From Rhodobacteraceae bacterium HLUCCO07 (GTDB taxonomy: Bacteria; Pseudomonadota; Alphaproteobacteria; Rhodobacterales; Rhodobacteraceae), in NCBI GenBank assembly GCA_001314705.1, contig LJSU01000009.1:124001-188000 (forward strand): a DNA stretch of 64,000 bases, written 5' to 3'. Both the position numbers and the translations under genes were made by a program. The notes beneath the pieces are model-generated. The model had not been told where the DNA came from. It was given only the letters and a program-made list of their open reading frames with translations, and searched no databases. The stretch's first letter is position 1. Each line of letters starts with the position of its first letter. Positions 8,806 to 17,567 of this stretch are shown here, piece after piece.

Positions 8806-11800
8806 ATGGACATGAACACTTCCACGCATATAACGATGGGCGGTGCGCCCGAGGGGTTCGACGCGCGGCTGGTGCTGAACGAGGCCGGGTCGGGGCCGGT
8901 GGTGCATGTCGCGCGCGACGACAAGCGGATGGCGGCGATGGCGGCCAGCCTGCGGTTTTTCGCCCCCGAGATGCCTGTTCTGCGGTTTCCGGGCTGGGAT
9001 TGCCTGCCCTATGACCGGGTATCGCCCAATGCCGACATCTCGGCCACGCGGATGGCGACGCTGGCGGGGCTGGTGCACGGGGCGATGCCGGGGCGGTTCG
9101 TGCTGCTGACCACGCTCAACGCCGCGACGCAGCGGGTGCCGGCGCGCGAGGTGCTGCGCGAGGCGGCGTTCAGCGCTCGGGTGGGCGAGCGCATCAACGA
9201 GGGGGCGCTGCGCGATTTCCTCGTGCGGATGGGGTTCTCACAGGCGCCCACGGTGATGGAGCCCGGGGATTATGCCATTCGCGGCGGGATCATCGACATC
9301 TACAGCCCCGGCGAGACGGGGCCGGTGCGGCTCGACCTTTTTGGCGACGTGCTTGACGGGGCGCGGCGCTTCGACCCGGCGACGCAGCGGACGGTGGAAA
9401 AGCTCGACGGGGTGGAACTGGCCCCGGTGAGCGAGGTGATCCTCGACGAGGCGGCGATCACGCGGTTCCGGCAGAATTACCGGATCGAGTTCGGCGCGGG
9501 TGGCAGTGACGACCCGCTTTACGAGGCGGTGAGCGCGGGGCGCAAGCAGGCGGGGATGGAGCACTGGCTGCCGTTCTTTCACGAGCGGCTGGAGACGCTG
9601 TTCGACTACCTGCCCGGCGCGGCGGTGACGCTCGATGACGGGGTCGGGGCGCAGCGCGTGGCCCGGTGGGAAAGCGTGGCCGACCAATACGAGACCCGTC
9701 GCCTTGCCATGGCCGACCGGGCGCGGCGCGACAGCGTCTACAAACCCGTGCCCGCCGATCAGCTTTACCTCGATGACGCCGCCTGGGAGCAGGCGGTTGC
9801 GGGGCACCGGGTGGTGCAGTTCCACGCGCTGTCACAGGCCACGGGGCCGGGGGTGGTCGATGCGGGCGGGCGGATCGGGCGCAGTTTCGCGCCCGAACGG
9901 AAATTGGAAAACGTGAACCTTTTCAGCGTTCTGAAAGATCATGTTGACGCGAAGATGACCGAGGGTCCGGTGGTGATCGCCTCCTATTCCGAGGGTGCGC
10001 GCGAACGCATCGAGGGGCTCTTGCACGACGAGGGCTTGATCGGGGCGGTCACCCTGCGCGATGCGCGCGGGATCGGCAAGCACGGGTTGCACCTTGCCGT
10101 CTGGCCGCTGGAACAGGGGTTCGAGGCGCCGCTGGAGGACAAGCGGCGGCTGACGGTGATCGCCGAGCAGGACGTGCTGGGCGACCGGCTCATCCGCACG
10201 AGCCGCAAGACCCGGCGGGCCGAGAATTTCCTGACCGAGGCGCAGGCGCTGTCGCCCGGCGACCTGGTGGTGCATGTCGATCACGGGATCGGGCGTTACC
10301 GGGGGCTTGAGGTGATCACCGCGGCGGGGGCCGCGCATGAGTGCCTGGTGCTGGAATATGCCGAAAGCGCAAAACTTTACCTCCCCGTCGAGAATATCGA
10401 GCTGCTGTCGAGATACGGCCATGAAGAGGGGTTGCTCGACCGTCTGGGCGGGGGCGCGTGGCAGGCCAAGAAGGCGCGGCTCAAGGAGCGTATCCGCGAG
10501 ATGGCGGACCGGCTCATCCGGGTGGCGGCGGAGCGCGAATTGCGCAAGGCCCCGGTGCTGGAACCGCAGCACCATGCCTGGGAGGAGTTTGCCGCGCGGT
10601 TCCCATACGAGGAGACCGACGACCAGTTGCGCGCGATCGGCGATGTTCTCGACGATCTTTCGGCGGGGCGGCCGATGGACCGGCTGGTCTGTGGCGACGT
10701 GGGCTTCGGCAAGACCGAGGTGGCGATGCGCGCGGCCTTTGTCGCCGCCATGTCGGGCGTGCAAGTCGCGGTGATCGCGCCCACGACCCTGCTCGCGCGC
10801 CAGCATTTCCAGAGTTTCGCCGAGCGGTTCCGGGGATTTCCCATCAATGTCAGGCCCTTGTCGCGTTTCGTTTCGGCGCGCGATGCCAACCTCACCCGCG
10901 AGGGGCTGTCGAAGGGCACGGTGGATGTCGTGGTCGGCACCCATGCGCTTTTGGCCAGGAACATCCGCTTTGCCAATCTCGGGCTGCTGATCGTGGACGA
11001 GGAACAGCATTTCGGCGTCGCTCACAAGGAGCGGCTCAAGAGCCTCAAGTCGGATGTGCATGTTCTGACCCTGACCGCGACACCGATTCCGCGCACGCTG
11101 CAACTTTCGCTGTCGGGGGTGCGGGACCTGTCGATCATCGGCACACCGCCGGTGGACCGGCTGGCCATACGCACCTATGTGAGCGAGTTCGACGCGGTGA
11201 CGATCCGCGAGGCGCTCTTGCGCGAGCATTACCGGGGCGGGCAGAGTTTCTATGTCGCGCCGCGCATTTCCGACCTGCCCGAGATCGAGGAGTTCCTGCG
11301 CGAGCAGGTGCCGGAGGTCACGTTCGTCGTGGCGCATGGGCAGATGGCGGCGGGCGAGCTCGACGACCGGATGAACGCGTTCTACGATGGCAAGTACGCC
11401 GTGCTTCTGGCCACGTCGATCGTGGAGTCGGGGCTCGACATACCGACCGCCAACACGATGGTCGTGCATCGCGCCGACATGTTCGGGCTGGCGCAGCTTT
11501 ACCAGATCCGGGGCCGGGTCGGGCGCTCGAAGCAGCGGGCCTATGCCTACCTCACCACCAGGCCGCGTGTGCCGCTGACCCCGGCGGCGGAAAAGCGGCT
11601 GCGGGTGCTGGGCAGTCTCGACACGCTGGGGGCGGGGTTCACACTGGCCAGCCAGGACCTTGATATCCGGGGCGCGGGGAACCTGCTGGGCGAGGAACAG
11701 TCGGGCCAGATGCGCGACGTGGGATACGAGCTTTACCAGTCGATGCTGGAAGAGGCGATCACCAAGATCCGCGCGGGCGAGATCGAAGGGTTGACCGAGA

Positions 11801-12279
11801 CGGACGAGCAATGGGCGCCGCAGATCAACCTCGGGGTTTCGGTGCTGATCCCCGAGGATTACGTGCCCGATCTCGATGTGCGTCTGGGGCTTTACCGGCG
11901 GCTGAGCGGGCTGCATGACAAGGTGGAACTTGAAGGGTTTGCCGCCGAGCTGATCGACCGGTTCGGGAAACTGCCCAAAGAGGTCAACACGCTCTTGCTG
12001 GTGGTGCGGATCAAGGAGATGTGCAAGCGCGCGGGGATTGCCAGGCTCGATGGCGGACCGAAGGGGGCGACGATCCAGTTTCACAACGATAATTTTGCCA
12101 GCCCGCAAGGATTGGTCGAGTTCATTCAGGATCAGCGCGGGTTGGCGAAGGTCAAGGACAACAAGATCGTGGTGCGCCGCGACTGGAAACGCGACAGCGA
12201 CAAGATCAAGGGCGCCTTTGCCATTGCGCGCGACCTTGCGGCGAAGGTGAAGGCCGAGGCGAAAAGGAGCGCGACATGA
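8806..12279 (+). CDS. mfd: Transcription-repair coupling factor
   Basis: Superfamily 2 ATPase that displaces RNA polymerase stalled at DNA lesions and recruits UvrA. The 1157-residue length is normal. Visible modules: N-terminal UvrB-like region (residues 1-400), the RNA-polymerase-interacting domain starting about residue 486 (GDLVVHVDHGIGRYRGLE), helicase motif I GDVGFGKTEVA near residue 632, DEEQ box at residue 731, motif III LTATPIPRTL, motif VI QIRGRVGRS, and the C-terminal TRCF domain. It overlaps the downstream acetyltransferase gene by four bases (ATGA). Confidence 0.96.
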   Translation: MDMNTSTHITMGGAPEGFDARLVLNEAGSGPVVHVARDDKRMAAMAASLRFFAPEMPVLRFPGWDCLPYDRVSPNADISATRMATLAGLVHGAMPGRFVLLTTLNAATQRVPAREVLREAAFSARVGERINEGALRDFLVRMGFSQAPTVMEPGDYAIRGGIIDIYSPGETGPVRLDLFGDVLDGARRFDPATQRTVEKLDGVELAPVSEVILDEAAITRFRQNYRIEFGAGGSDDPLYEAVSAGRKQAGMEHWLPFFHERLETLFDYLPGAAVTLDDGVGAQRVARWESVADQYETRRLAMADRARRDSVYKPVPADQLYLDDAAWEQAVAGHRVVQFHALSQATGPGVVDAGGRIGRSFAPERKLENVNLFSVLKDHVDAKMTEGPVVIASYSEGARERIEGLLHDEGLIGAVTLRDARGIGKHGLHLAVWPLEQGFEAPLEDKRRLTVIAEQDVLGDRLIRTSRKTRRAENFLTEAQALSPGDLVVHVDHGIGRYRGLEVITAAGAAHECLVLEYAESAKLYLPVENIELLSRYGHEEGLLDRLGGGAWQAKKARLKERIREMADRLIRVAAERELRKAPVLEPQHHAWEEFAARFPYEETDDQLRAIGDVLDDLSAGRPMDRLVCGDVGFGKTEVAMRAAFVAAMSGVQVAVIAPTTLLARQHFQSFAERFRGFPINVRPLSRFVSARDANLTREGLSKGTVDVVVGTHALLARNIRFANLGLLIVDEEQHFGVAHKERLKSLKSDVHVLTLTATPIPRTLQLSLSGVRDLSIIGTPPVDRLAIRTYVSEFDAVTIREALLREHYRGGQSFYVAPRISDLPEIEEFLREQVPEVTFVVAHGQMAAGELDDRMNAFYDGKYAVLLATSIVESGLDIPTANTMVVHRADMFGLAQLYQIRGRVGRSKQRAYAYLTTRPRVPLTPAAEKRLRVLGSLDTLGAGFTLASQDLDIRGAGNLLGEEQSGQMRDVGYELYQSMLEEAITKIRAGEIEGLTETDEQWAPQINLGVSVLIPEDYVPDLDVRLGLYRRLSGLHDKVELEGFAAELIDRFGKLPKEVNTLLLVVRIKEMCKRAGIARLDGGPKGATIQFHNDNFASPQGLVEFIQDQRGLAKVKDNKIVVRRDWKRDSDKIKGAFAIARDLAAKVKAEAKRSAT

Positions 12280-12872
12280 CGCTTGAGGCGGGGTTCCACG
12301 CGGTGCCGGCGGGGCATGTGGCGACGGTGGTGACCCATCTGGAGATGCGCGCGCCGGTGCCGGCGCGGCCCGAGCGCGATGTGGGGCTGGAGCTGGTCCG
12401 GATCGCGCGGCCCGATGCGGAATGGTACCGGGCGCTGTTTCGCAAGGTCGGCGCCGAGGACTGGATGTGGTTTTCGCGGCTGGTGATCGACGAGGCGTCG
12501 CTCTTGACGGTGCTGCACGACCCGGCCGTCGAGGTCTACGTGGCCCGGCGCGCGGGCGAGGAGCTCGGCCTGCTGGAGCTGGATTTCCGGGGCGCGGGGG
12601 AGTGCGAGATCGCCTTTTTCGGTCTTGCGCGCACGGCGATCGGGCAGGGCGCCGGGCGGTGGTTGATGAACCGGGCGCTGGAATTGGCGTGGCGTGCGGG
12701 GGTGGGCCGGGTGCATCTGCATACCTGCACGCTCGACAGTCCGCAGGCGATGGGTTTCTATCGGCGGTCCGGTTTCGTGCCGGTGCGGCGCGAGGTCGAG
12801 GTGATGCGCGATCCGCGCCTGACCGGGCATCTGCCGGAAACCGCTGCGCCGCATGTGCCGATCCTGAGATGA
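12276..12872 (+). CDS. GNAT-family N-acetyltransferase
   Basis: A 198-residue acetyl-CoA-dependent acyltransferase of the GNAT fold. The pyrophosphate-binding motif A appears as FGLARTAIGQGAGRWLMNRAL (consensus Q/RxxGxG/A), followed by the typical CTLDSPQAMGFYRRSGFVPV motif in which the substrate often binds. Substrate not predictable. The start codon overlaps the mfd stop (ATGA), implying translational coupling to DNA repair, although functional linkage is only inferred from position. Confidence 0.85.
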   Translation: MTLEAGFHAVPAGHVATVVTHLEMRAPVPARPERDVGLELVRIARPDAEWYRALFRKVGAEDWMWFSRLVIDEASLLTVLHDPAVEVYVARRAGEELGLLELDFRGAGECEIAFFGLARTAIGQGAGRWLMNRALELAWRAGVGRVHLHTCTLDSPQAMGFYRRSGFVPVRREVEVMRDPRLTGHLPETAAPHVPILR

Positions 12873-12907
12873 TCGGGCCCGCCCGGCAGCGATGACGCCT
12901 TCGGCGA

Positions 12908-12929
12908 GAGTATTTCGGGCAAGATGAAG
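12908..12929 (-). repeat. Short 3'-end repeat, copy 1 (CTTCATCTTGCCCGAAATAC...)
   Basis: One of three identical 22-base copies in this window (others at 42796-42817 and 47576-47597). On the minus strand the repeat is followed by a small hairpin, CGCC-GAA-GGCG, at about 12896-12906. It lies between convergent genes, the acetyltransferase and the 81-residue protein. All three copies share orientation and lie just beyond the stop codon of a minus-strand gene. Similar elements are, to my recollection, abundant in Rhodobacteraceae. Confidence 0.75.
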
Positions 12930-12957
12930 AACGGCTGCGCCCGGTTCCTGGGGCGGG

Positions 12958-13203
12958 TCAGGCGTTGGGGTCGGATTTCATCTCCGCTGCGAGTTTCGCC
13001 ACCTTTTCCTTGAGAAACGCCCTGGCCGCCTTGCCGGCGAGACGCACGCGCACCTCGGTGAGGTAAGCCTCTTCGAGGGTCTGGGACGAGGCGCCGAGCA
13101 CTTCGGCGACCTCGAAATGGAGGCGGTCCTCGCCGGTCTTTTCCATGATGGTGACGGTGCTCTCGGCCAGGTCCGAGGCGATTTTCTCGATCGTCGAAGC
13201 CAT
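12958..13203 (-). CDS. Small conserved protein of unknown function (81 aa)
   Basis: An 81-residue, helical, charged protein with no signal peptide or membrane segment. It begins MASTIEKIASDLAESTVTIM and ends KVAKLAAEMKSDPNA. Its start codon overlaps the stop of the upstream hydrolase by one base (TGATG), so the two are translationally coupled. I do not recognise a domain. The pairing with the alpha/beta hydrolase suggests a partner or regulator role, but that is inference. Confidence 0.6.
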   Translation of the reverse strand: MASTIEKIASDLAESTVTIMEKTGEDRLHFEVAEVLGASSQTLEEAYLTEVRVRLAGKAARAFLKEKVAKLAAEMKSDPNA

Positions 13204-13856
13204 CAGCGGGTAATTTCGGTCAGGCGGCGCTTGACATAATCGCTGACGGCTTCGGTCAGTGTCTCCATGTGGTCGTTCTCGAAGAAATGGCCTGCGCCCT
13301 CGACCTCGGTATGGGTGACGGTGATGCCCTTCTGCTCGTGCAGCTTGGCCACCAGCGCGGTGGTGTCGGCGGGCGGCGCCACGCGGTCGCCGGTGCCGTT
13401 GATCACGAGACCCGAGGAGGGGCAGGGGGCAAGGAAGGAGAAATCATACATGTTGGCGGGAGGCGAGACCGAGACGAAGCCGGTGATCTCGGGCCGGCGC
13501 ATCAGCAGTTGCATGCCGATCCAGGCGCCGAAGGAGAACCCCGCGACCCAGCAATGCTTGGAGTTCTGGTTCATCGACTGGAGATAGTCGAGGGCCGAGG
13601 CCGCGTCGCTGAGTTCGCCCACGCCCTGGTCGTATTCGCCCTGGCTGCGCCCGACGCCGCGGAAGTTGAAGCGCAGCACGGTGAAGCCGAGCCGGTGGAA
13701 GGTATAGTGGAGGTTGTAGACGACCTTGTTGTTCATCGTGCCGCCGAATTGCGGATGCGGGTGCAGGATGATGGCAATCGGGGCGTCGCGTTCGGGTTGG
13801 GGATGATAGCGGCCTTCGAGGCGGCCTTCGGGTCCGGGAAAGATGACCTCGGGCAT
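13203..13856 (-). CDS. Alpha/beta hydrolase, dienelactone-hydrolase-like (COG2945 type)
   Basis: A 217-residue cytosolic serine hydrolase. The nucleophile elbow is GFSFGAW, the oxyanion-hole region is ILHPHPQFGGTMNNK, and the C-terminal catalytic His is in EGAGHFFENDHMETL. An acidic residue in INGTGDRVAPP fits the Asp of the triad. COG2945-type proteins are small hydrolases with poorly defined substrates. It is divergent from iscR, and its promoter must lie in the same 195-base interval. The downstream 81-residue gene overlaps its stop by one base. Confidence 0.85.
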   Translation of the reverse strand: MPEVIFPGPEGRLEGRYHPQPERDAPIAIILHPHPQFGGTMNNKVVYNLHYTFHRLGFTVLRFNFRGVGRSQGEYDQGVGELSDAASALDYLQSMNQNSKHCWVAGFSFGAWIGMQLLMRRPEITGFVSVSPPANMYDFSFLAPCPSSGLVINGTGDRVAPPADTTALVAKLHEQKGITVTHTEVEGAGHFFENDHMETLTEAVSDYVKRRLTEITR

Positions 13857-13895
13857 ATGGGTTCTTTACTTCCTTCGCAGCGGTCCGCAGCAAAC

Positions 13896-13924
13896 TTGAC
13901 GAAAGTGCTCGGACGGATTAGAAC
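13896..13924 (+). promoter_or_regulatory. Predicted promoter of the iscR-suf operon
   Basis: A -35 box TTGACG (13896-13901) is followed by a 17-base spacer and a -10-like TAGAAC (13919-13924). It is the best sigma-70-type match between the divergent hydrolase and iscR. The -10 box lies within the Irr/ICE palindrome at 13917-13933, so a protein bound there would block RNA polymerase. Prediction only; the iscR ATG is about 130 bases downstream. Confidence 0.5.
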
Positions 13925-13933
13925 AATTCTAAT
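13917..13933 (+). promoter_or_regulatory. Irr-box / ICE palindrome at the iscR-suf promoter
   Basis: ATTAGAA-CAA-TTCTAAT is a perfect inverted repeat with 7-base arms and a 3-base spacer. It matches the iron-control-element / Irr-box type (TTAGAA-N3-TTCTAA) known in alphaproteobacteria, where Irr represses iron-using genes under iron limitation. It overlaps the predicted -10 box, consistent with repression. IscR could also bind in this interval. Confidence 0.7.
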
Positions 13934-14051
13934 TCAAGTGGCGCCGCACGAGAGACTGCAAGCCGCTTGATCAGATTGCGAGATAGTGCGAAGCCTGCCC
14001 GAGGTCAATGAATTCGCGCATATACGTCTGGCTTGGCAGGGGAGATGGCCC

Positions 14052-14540
14052 ATGAAACTCAGCACCAAGGGGCGATATGCCATGGTTGCGCTGGCGGATA
14101 TCGCGCTGCAACCGGGCGGGGCGCTGTCGACGCTCTCGGACGTGTCCCGGCGACAGGATATCTCGCTGCCCTATCTGGAACAGCTTTTCGTCAAGCTGCG
14201 CCGTGCCGGTCTGGTCGAGTCGGTGCGCGGGCCGGGAGGCGGCTACCGGCTGGGACGGCCGGCAACCGAGATCCGGGTGGTCGATGTCCTGACCGCGGTC
14301 GATGAGACGGTGGACGCGATGCACAAGGGCGCGGGCGCCTCGGGGGGGCTGTCGGGCTCCAGGGCGCAGTCGGTGACCAACCGGTTGTGGGAGGGGCTGT
14401 CGGCGCATGTCTATGTCTTCCTGCACCAGACCAGGCTTTCGGACGTGATCAACAATGACCTGGCGCCGTGCCCAGCGGTGCCGGGGCTGTTTGCCGTGGT
14501 GGACGATGGTGGCGAAGCCGAGGCCCGGACCGAGGCGTGA
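14052..14540 (+). CDS. iscR: Rrf2-family regulator IscR, lacking the canonical cysteine cluster
   Basis: A 162-residue Rrf2/IscR-type repressor starting MKLSTKGRYAMVAL, the hallmark N-terminus. A winged-helix DNA-binding domain (residues 1-75) contains SRRQDISLPYLEQLFVKLRRAGLV and the wing GPGGGYRL. In ordinary IscR the segment near residues 90-105 carries three Cys ligands for [2Fe-2S]; here it reads KGAGASGGLSGSRAQSVTNR, with none. The only Cys is near the C-terminus (DLAPCPAV). A three-Cys-less IscR has been described in Rhodobacter sphaeroides. Its position at the head of the suf operon supports autoregulation. The stop overlaps the next ATG (TGATG). Confidence 0.9.
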   Translation: MKLSTKGRYAMVALADIALQPGGALSTLSDVSRRQDISLPYLEQLFVKLRRAGLVESVRGPGGGYRLGRPATEIRVVDVLTAVDETVDAMHKGAGASGGLSGSRAQSVTNRLWEGLSAHVYVFLHQTRLSDVINNDLAPCPAVPGLFAVVDDGGEAEARTEA

Positions 14541-15580
14541 TGCGGGTCTATCTCGATCATAATGCAACGACGCCGCTGCGCCCCGAGGCGCGCAAGGCGA
14601 TGATCGACGCGATGGACGTGGTGGGCAACCCGTCGAGCGTGCATGCCGAGGGGCGCGCGGCCAAGGCTTTGATGGAACGGGCGCGGGCGCAACTGGCCCG
14701 GGCGATGGGGGCCGAGGGGGCCGAGATCGTGTTCACCTCGAGCGCGACCGAGGCCGCGGCGCTGGCCCTTCGGGGGCGGGGGCTGCATGGCGCGGCGATC
14801 GAGCATGACGCGGTGGCGGCCTGGGTCGATGACAGCCTGCCCGTGGATGGCGCCGGGCGGGTTACGGTGAACGATCCGGCGCGATCCACGCTGCAACTGG
14901 CCAATTCCGAGACCGGGGTGGTGCAGGTGCTGCCCGAGGGTTTGGCCGTGTCGGACCTGACGCAGGCCTTCGGCAAGCTGCCGCTGGAGTTCCCGGGCTG
15001 CGGCGCAATGGCCGGGATCGTCTCGGGGCACAAGCTGGGCGGGCCAAAGGGTATCGGTGCGCTGGTGATGCGGCGCGGGATCGACCTTGACCCGGTCCTG
15101 CGCGGCGGCGGGCAGGAAATGGGCCGCCGGGCAGGGACCGAGAACCTGATCGGGATCGCGGGCTTTGCCGCCGCCGCAGAGGCCGCGGCGCGCGATGTGG
15201 CCGCGGGCCGGTGGGAAAAAGTTTCTGAAATTAGAAATATTCTAGAGTCATCTATTGCCGCCGCCGCAAATGAGACTATTTTTGTCGGGAAAGACGCCAT
15301 GCGGTTGCCCAACACCAGTTGTTTTGCCGTTCCGGGCTGGAAAGGCGAAACGCAGGTGATGCAGATGGATCTGGCCGGGTTCGCGATTTCGGCGGGATCG
15401 GCCTGTTCGAGCGGCAAGGTTCGCGAAAGCCGGGTGCTGGGTGCGATGGGGCTCGATGCGACTTTGGCCGGATCGGCGATCCGGGTGTCGCTGGCCCCGG
15501 AGGTGGCGAAGGACGAGGTGTTGCGTTTCGCCGATGCATGGGGCGCAGCCTACAGGAAATTCCGCGCCAGGGCGGCGTGA
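14540..15580 (+). CDS. NifS/IscS-like cysteine desulfurase, short form
   Basis: PLP-dependent class V aminotransferase fold that should release sulfur from cysteine. Key residues are present: PLP lysine K165 (SGHKLGG), His89 (IEH), and the catalytic Cys289 ([12 protein letters not shown]). At 346 residues it is about 60 shorter than E. coli IscS; the losses fall mainly in two central stretches, around residues 92-115 and 130-140, where the usual HVDATQ region has become AVSDLTQ. A local AT-rich patch at 15218-15295 carries an ICE-like box (15231-15245) within the coding sequence. A second desulfurase, sufS, is at the operon's end, so this copy may have a different role. Confidence 0.8.
   Translation: MRVYLDHNATTPLRPEARKAMIDAMDVVGNPSSVHAEGRAAKALMERARAQLARAMGAEGAEIVFTSSATEAAALALRGRGLHGAAIEHDAVAAWVDDSLPVDGAGRVTVNDPARSTLQLANSETGVVQVLPEGLAVSDLTQAFGKLPLEFPGCGAMAGIVSGHKLGGPKGIGALVMRRGIDLDPVLRGGGQEMGRRAGTENLIGIAGFAAAAEAAARDVAAGRWEKVSEIRNILESSIAAAANETIFVGKDAMRLPNTSCFAVPGWKGETQVMQMDLAGFAISAGSACSSGKVRESRVLGAMGLDATLAGSAIRVSLAPEVAKDEVLRFADAWGAAYRKFRARAA
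15231..15245 (+). promoter_or_regulatory. ICE-like box inside the desulfurase gene
   Basis: TTAGAA-ATA-TTCTAG differs from the TTAGAA-N3-TTCTAA palindrome at one terminal base. It lies in a stretch with unusually low GC for this genome, inside codons for residues EIRNILESS. It may be a secondary iron-responsive site upstream of sufB, or chance sequence in an AT-rich patch. Confidence 0.35.
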
Positions 15581-15608
15581 GAGCGAACAGGACGGAAGGA
15601 GAATACTG

Positions 15609-17132
15609 ATGGCCATTCTGGAAGAACCGCAGGTCAAGGAAGGTGTCGAAGAGGAGACCGTCGAGGCCGTCCGCAGCCTGGGCGAGAAATACAAGTACGG
15701 TTGGGAAACCGATATCGAGATGGATTATGCCCCCTTGGGGCTGACCGCCGACATCGTGCGGTTGATCTCGGAAAAGAACGAGGAGCCGGAGTGGATGACC
15801 GAATGGCGGCTGGCCGCCTATGAGCGCTGGCTCCGGAAGGAAGAACCCAACTGGGCGATGGTCGATTACCCCGAGATCGACTTTCAGAACCAGTATTACT
15901 ATGCCCGTCCCAAGAGCATGCAGGTGAAGCCCAAATCGCTTGACGAGGTCGATCCCAAGCTGCTCGCCACCTATGAGAAGCTGGGCATCCCGCTCAAGGA
16001 ACAGATGATCCTGGCCGGCGTCGAGGGCGCCGAGGAGGCACCCGCCGAAGGTCGCAAGGTCGCGGTCGATGCGGTGTTCGATTCGGTGAGCGTGGGCACC
16101 ACGTTCCAGGCGGAGCTGAAGAAGGCGGGCGTCATTTTCTGCTCGATCTCCGAGGCGATCCGCGAGCATCCCGAGCTGGTCAAGAAATACCTTGGTTCGG
16201 TGGTGCCGGTTTCGGACAATTTCTATGCCACGCTCAACAGCGCGGTGTTCTCGGACGGCTCGTTCGTCTACGTGCCGCCGGGCGTGCGCTGCCCGATGGA
16301 GCTTTCGACCTATTTCCGCATCAATGCGGAGAATACCGGCCAGTTCGAGCGCACGCTGATCATTGCCGACAAGGGGTCGTTCGTCTCGTATCTCGAAGGC
16401 TGCACCGCGCCACAGCGCGACGAAAGCCAGCTGCATGCCGCCGTGGTCGAGATCATCGTCGAGGAGGACGCCGAGGTGAAATATTCCACGGTGCAGAACT
16501 GGTATCCCGGCGACGAGGACGGCAAGGGCGGGATCTACAATTTCGTCACCAAGCGCGCCGATTGCCGGGGCGACCGGTCGAAATGCATGTGGACACAGGT
16601 CGAGACCGGCAGCGCGGTGACGTGGAAATACCCCTCGTGCATCCTGCGCGGCGATGACAGCCAGGGCGAGTTCTACTCGATCGCCATCACCAACAACCAC
16701 CAGCAGGCCGACACCGGCACCAAGATGGTGCACCTGGGCAAGAACACGCGCTCGCGCATCGTTTCGAAGGGGATCAGTGCCGGCGTGGCGCAGAACACCT
16801 ATCGCGGGTTGGTCAGCATGCACCCCAAGGCAACGAACAGCCGCAACTACACGCAGTGCGACAGCCTCTTGATCGGTGACAAGTGCGGGGCGCACACGGT
16901 GCCCTATATCGAGGTCAAGAACAACTCGTCCCGGGTCGAGCACGAGGCCACCACATCGAAGGTGGATGACGACCAGATGTTCTATTGCCGCCAGCGTGGC
17001 ATGGACGAGGAAGAGGCCGTGGCGCTGATCGTGAACGGCTTTGCCCGCGAGGTTCTCCAGGCGCTGCCGATGGAGTTCGCCATGGAGGCGCAGCAACTGG
17101 TCGCGATCTCGCTGGAGGGTTCTGTGGGGTGA
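15609..17132 (+). CDS. sufB: Fe-S cluster assembly scaffold SufB
   Basis: Core scaffold of the SufBC2D complex on which Fe-S clusters are built. The start [13 protein letters not shown] is preceded by GGAAGGAGA; the protein has 507 residues. SufB signature segments include [17 protein letters not shown]-like text at residues 88-105, [17 protein letters not shown], and the beta-helix core with [16 protein letters not shown]. The typical C-terminal [20 protein letters not shown] is intact. Its stop overlaps a GTG start of a small membrane protein. Confidence 0.95.
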   Translation: MAILEEPQVKEGVEEETVEAVRSLGEKYKYGWETDIEMDYAPLGLTADIVRLISEKNEEPEWMTEWRLAAYERWLRKEEPNWAMVDYPEIDFQNQYYYARPKSMQVKPKSLDEVDPKLLATYEKLGIPLKEQMILAGVEGAEEAPAEGRKVAVDAVFDSVSVGTTFQAELKKAGVIFCSISEAIREHPELVKKYLGSVVPVSDNFYATLNSAVFSDGSFVYVPPGVRCPMELSTYFRINAENTGQFERTLIIADKGSFVSYLEGCTAPQRDESQLHAAVVEIIVEEDAEVKYSTVQNWYPGDEDGKGGIYNFVTKRADCRGDRSKCMWTQVETGSAVTWKYPSCILRGDDSQGEFYSIAITNNHQQADTGTKMVHLGKNTRSRIVSKGISAGVAQNTYRGLVSMHPKATNSRNYTQCDSLLIGDKCGAHTVPYIEVKNNSSRVEHEATTSKVDDDQMFYCRQRGMDEEEAVALIVNGFAREVLQALPMEFAMEAQQLVAISLEGSVG

Positions 17133-17326
17133 CTTATCGGGAGGCACTCGTGGCGTCCCGGCGAGGGGCGCTGATCTTCGCGGTGCTTTTCTTCGTTCTG
17201 TCGCTTCTGGGTGATTATTGGTGGCAGCGCGAGTTTTCGGCCGTCGAGACCGGGGTGACGGTGATTGTGGCCTCTGTCGTCTTCTGGTTGCTCACGGCCT
17301 ATCAGAAAATGGTAAAATCCCGATGA
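17129..17326 (+). CDS. Small two-helix membrane protein in the suf operon
   Basis: A 65-residue protein with two predicted membrane helices: [20 protein letters not shown] and [17 protein letters not shown]. The likely start is a GTG that overlaps the sufB stop (GTGA), giving [17 protein letters not shown]. The longer frame upstream lies wholly inside sufB and is rejected. Unknown function. Its tight coupling to sufB argues that it is a genuine gene. Confidence 0.65.
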   Translation: MTYREALVASRRGALIFAVLFFVLSLLGDYWWQREFSAVETGVTVIVASVVFWLLTAYQKMVKSR

Positions 17327-17360
17327 TCCGCGAAATGGACAAAGGAAAGGGGAGTGCGTC

Positions 17361-17567
17361 TTGGCAGAGCAGGGCGACATGAACATGCGCGACAGGGTTC
17401 TGACCTGGCTGCCCTATGCGCTGCCGGTGCTGGGCGGGTTTCTGGGCATGGTCTGGGTCCAGGTCAACCGGGCCGATCAGCTCAACCCCGTTGTCGCGGT
17501 CGTGCTGGGCGTTGTGGCTGGCCGGCTTCTGGCGGGCCTGATCCTGCGACTGGTGCCCGCGAGATGA
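17361..17567 (+). CDS. Small membrane protein in the suf operon
   Basis: A 68-residue protein with two hydrophobic stretches (LPYALPVLGGFLGMVWV and PVVAVVLGVVAGRLLAGLILRL). The start is probably a TTG with GGAAAGGGGA upstream; an ATG six codons later (MNMRDRV) is an alternative. No recognisable domain. It is one of three consecutive small membrane-protein genes between sufB and sufC. Confidence 0.6.
   Translation: MAEQGDMNMRDRVLTWLPYALPVLGGFLGMVWVQVNRADQLNPVVAVVLGVVAGRLLAGLILRLVPAR

Noticed and set aside
9832-12108. 758-residue open frame opposite mfd
   Set aside because: Antisense to mfd, which has all family motifs.
15276-17147. 623-residue minus-strand frame opposite the desulfurase and sufB
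   Set aside because: Antisense to two recognisable genes and without recognisable motifs.
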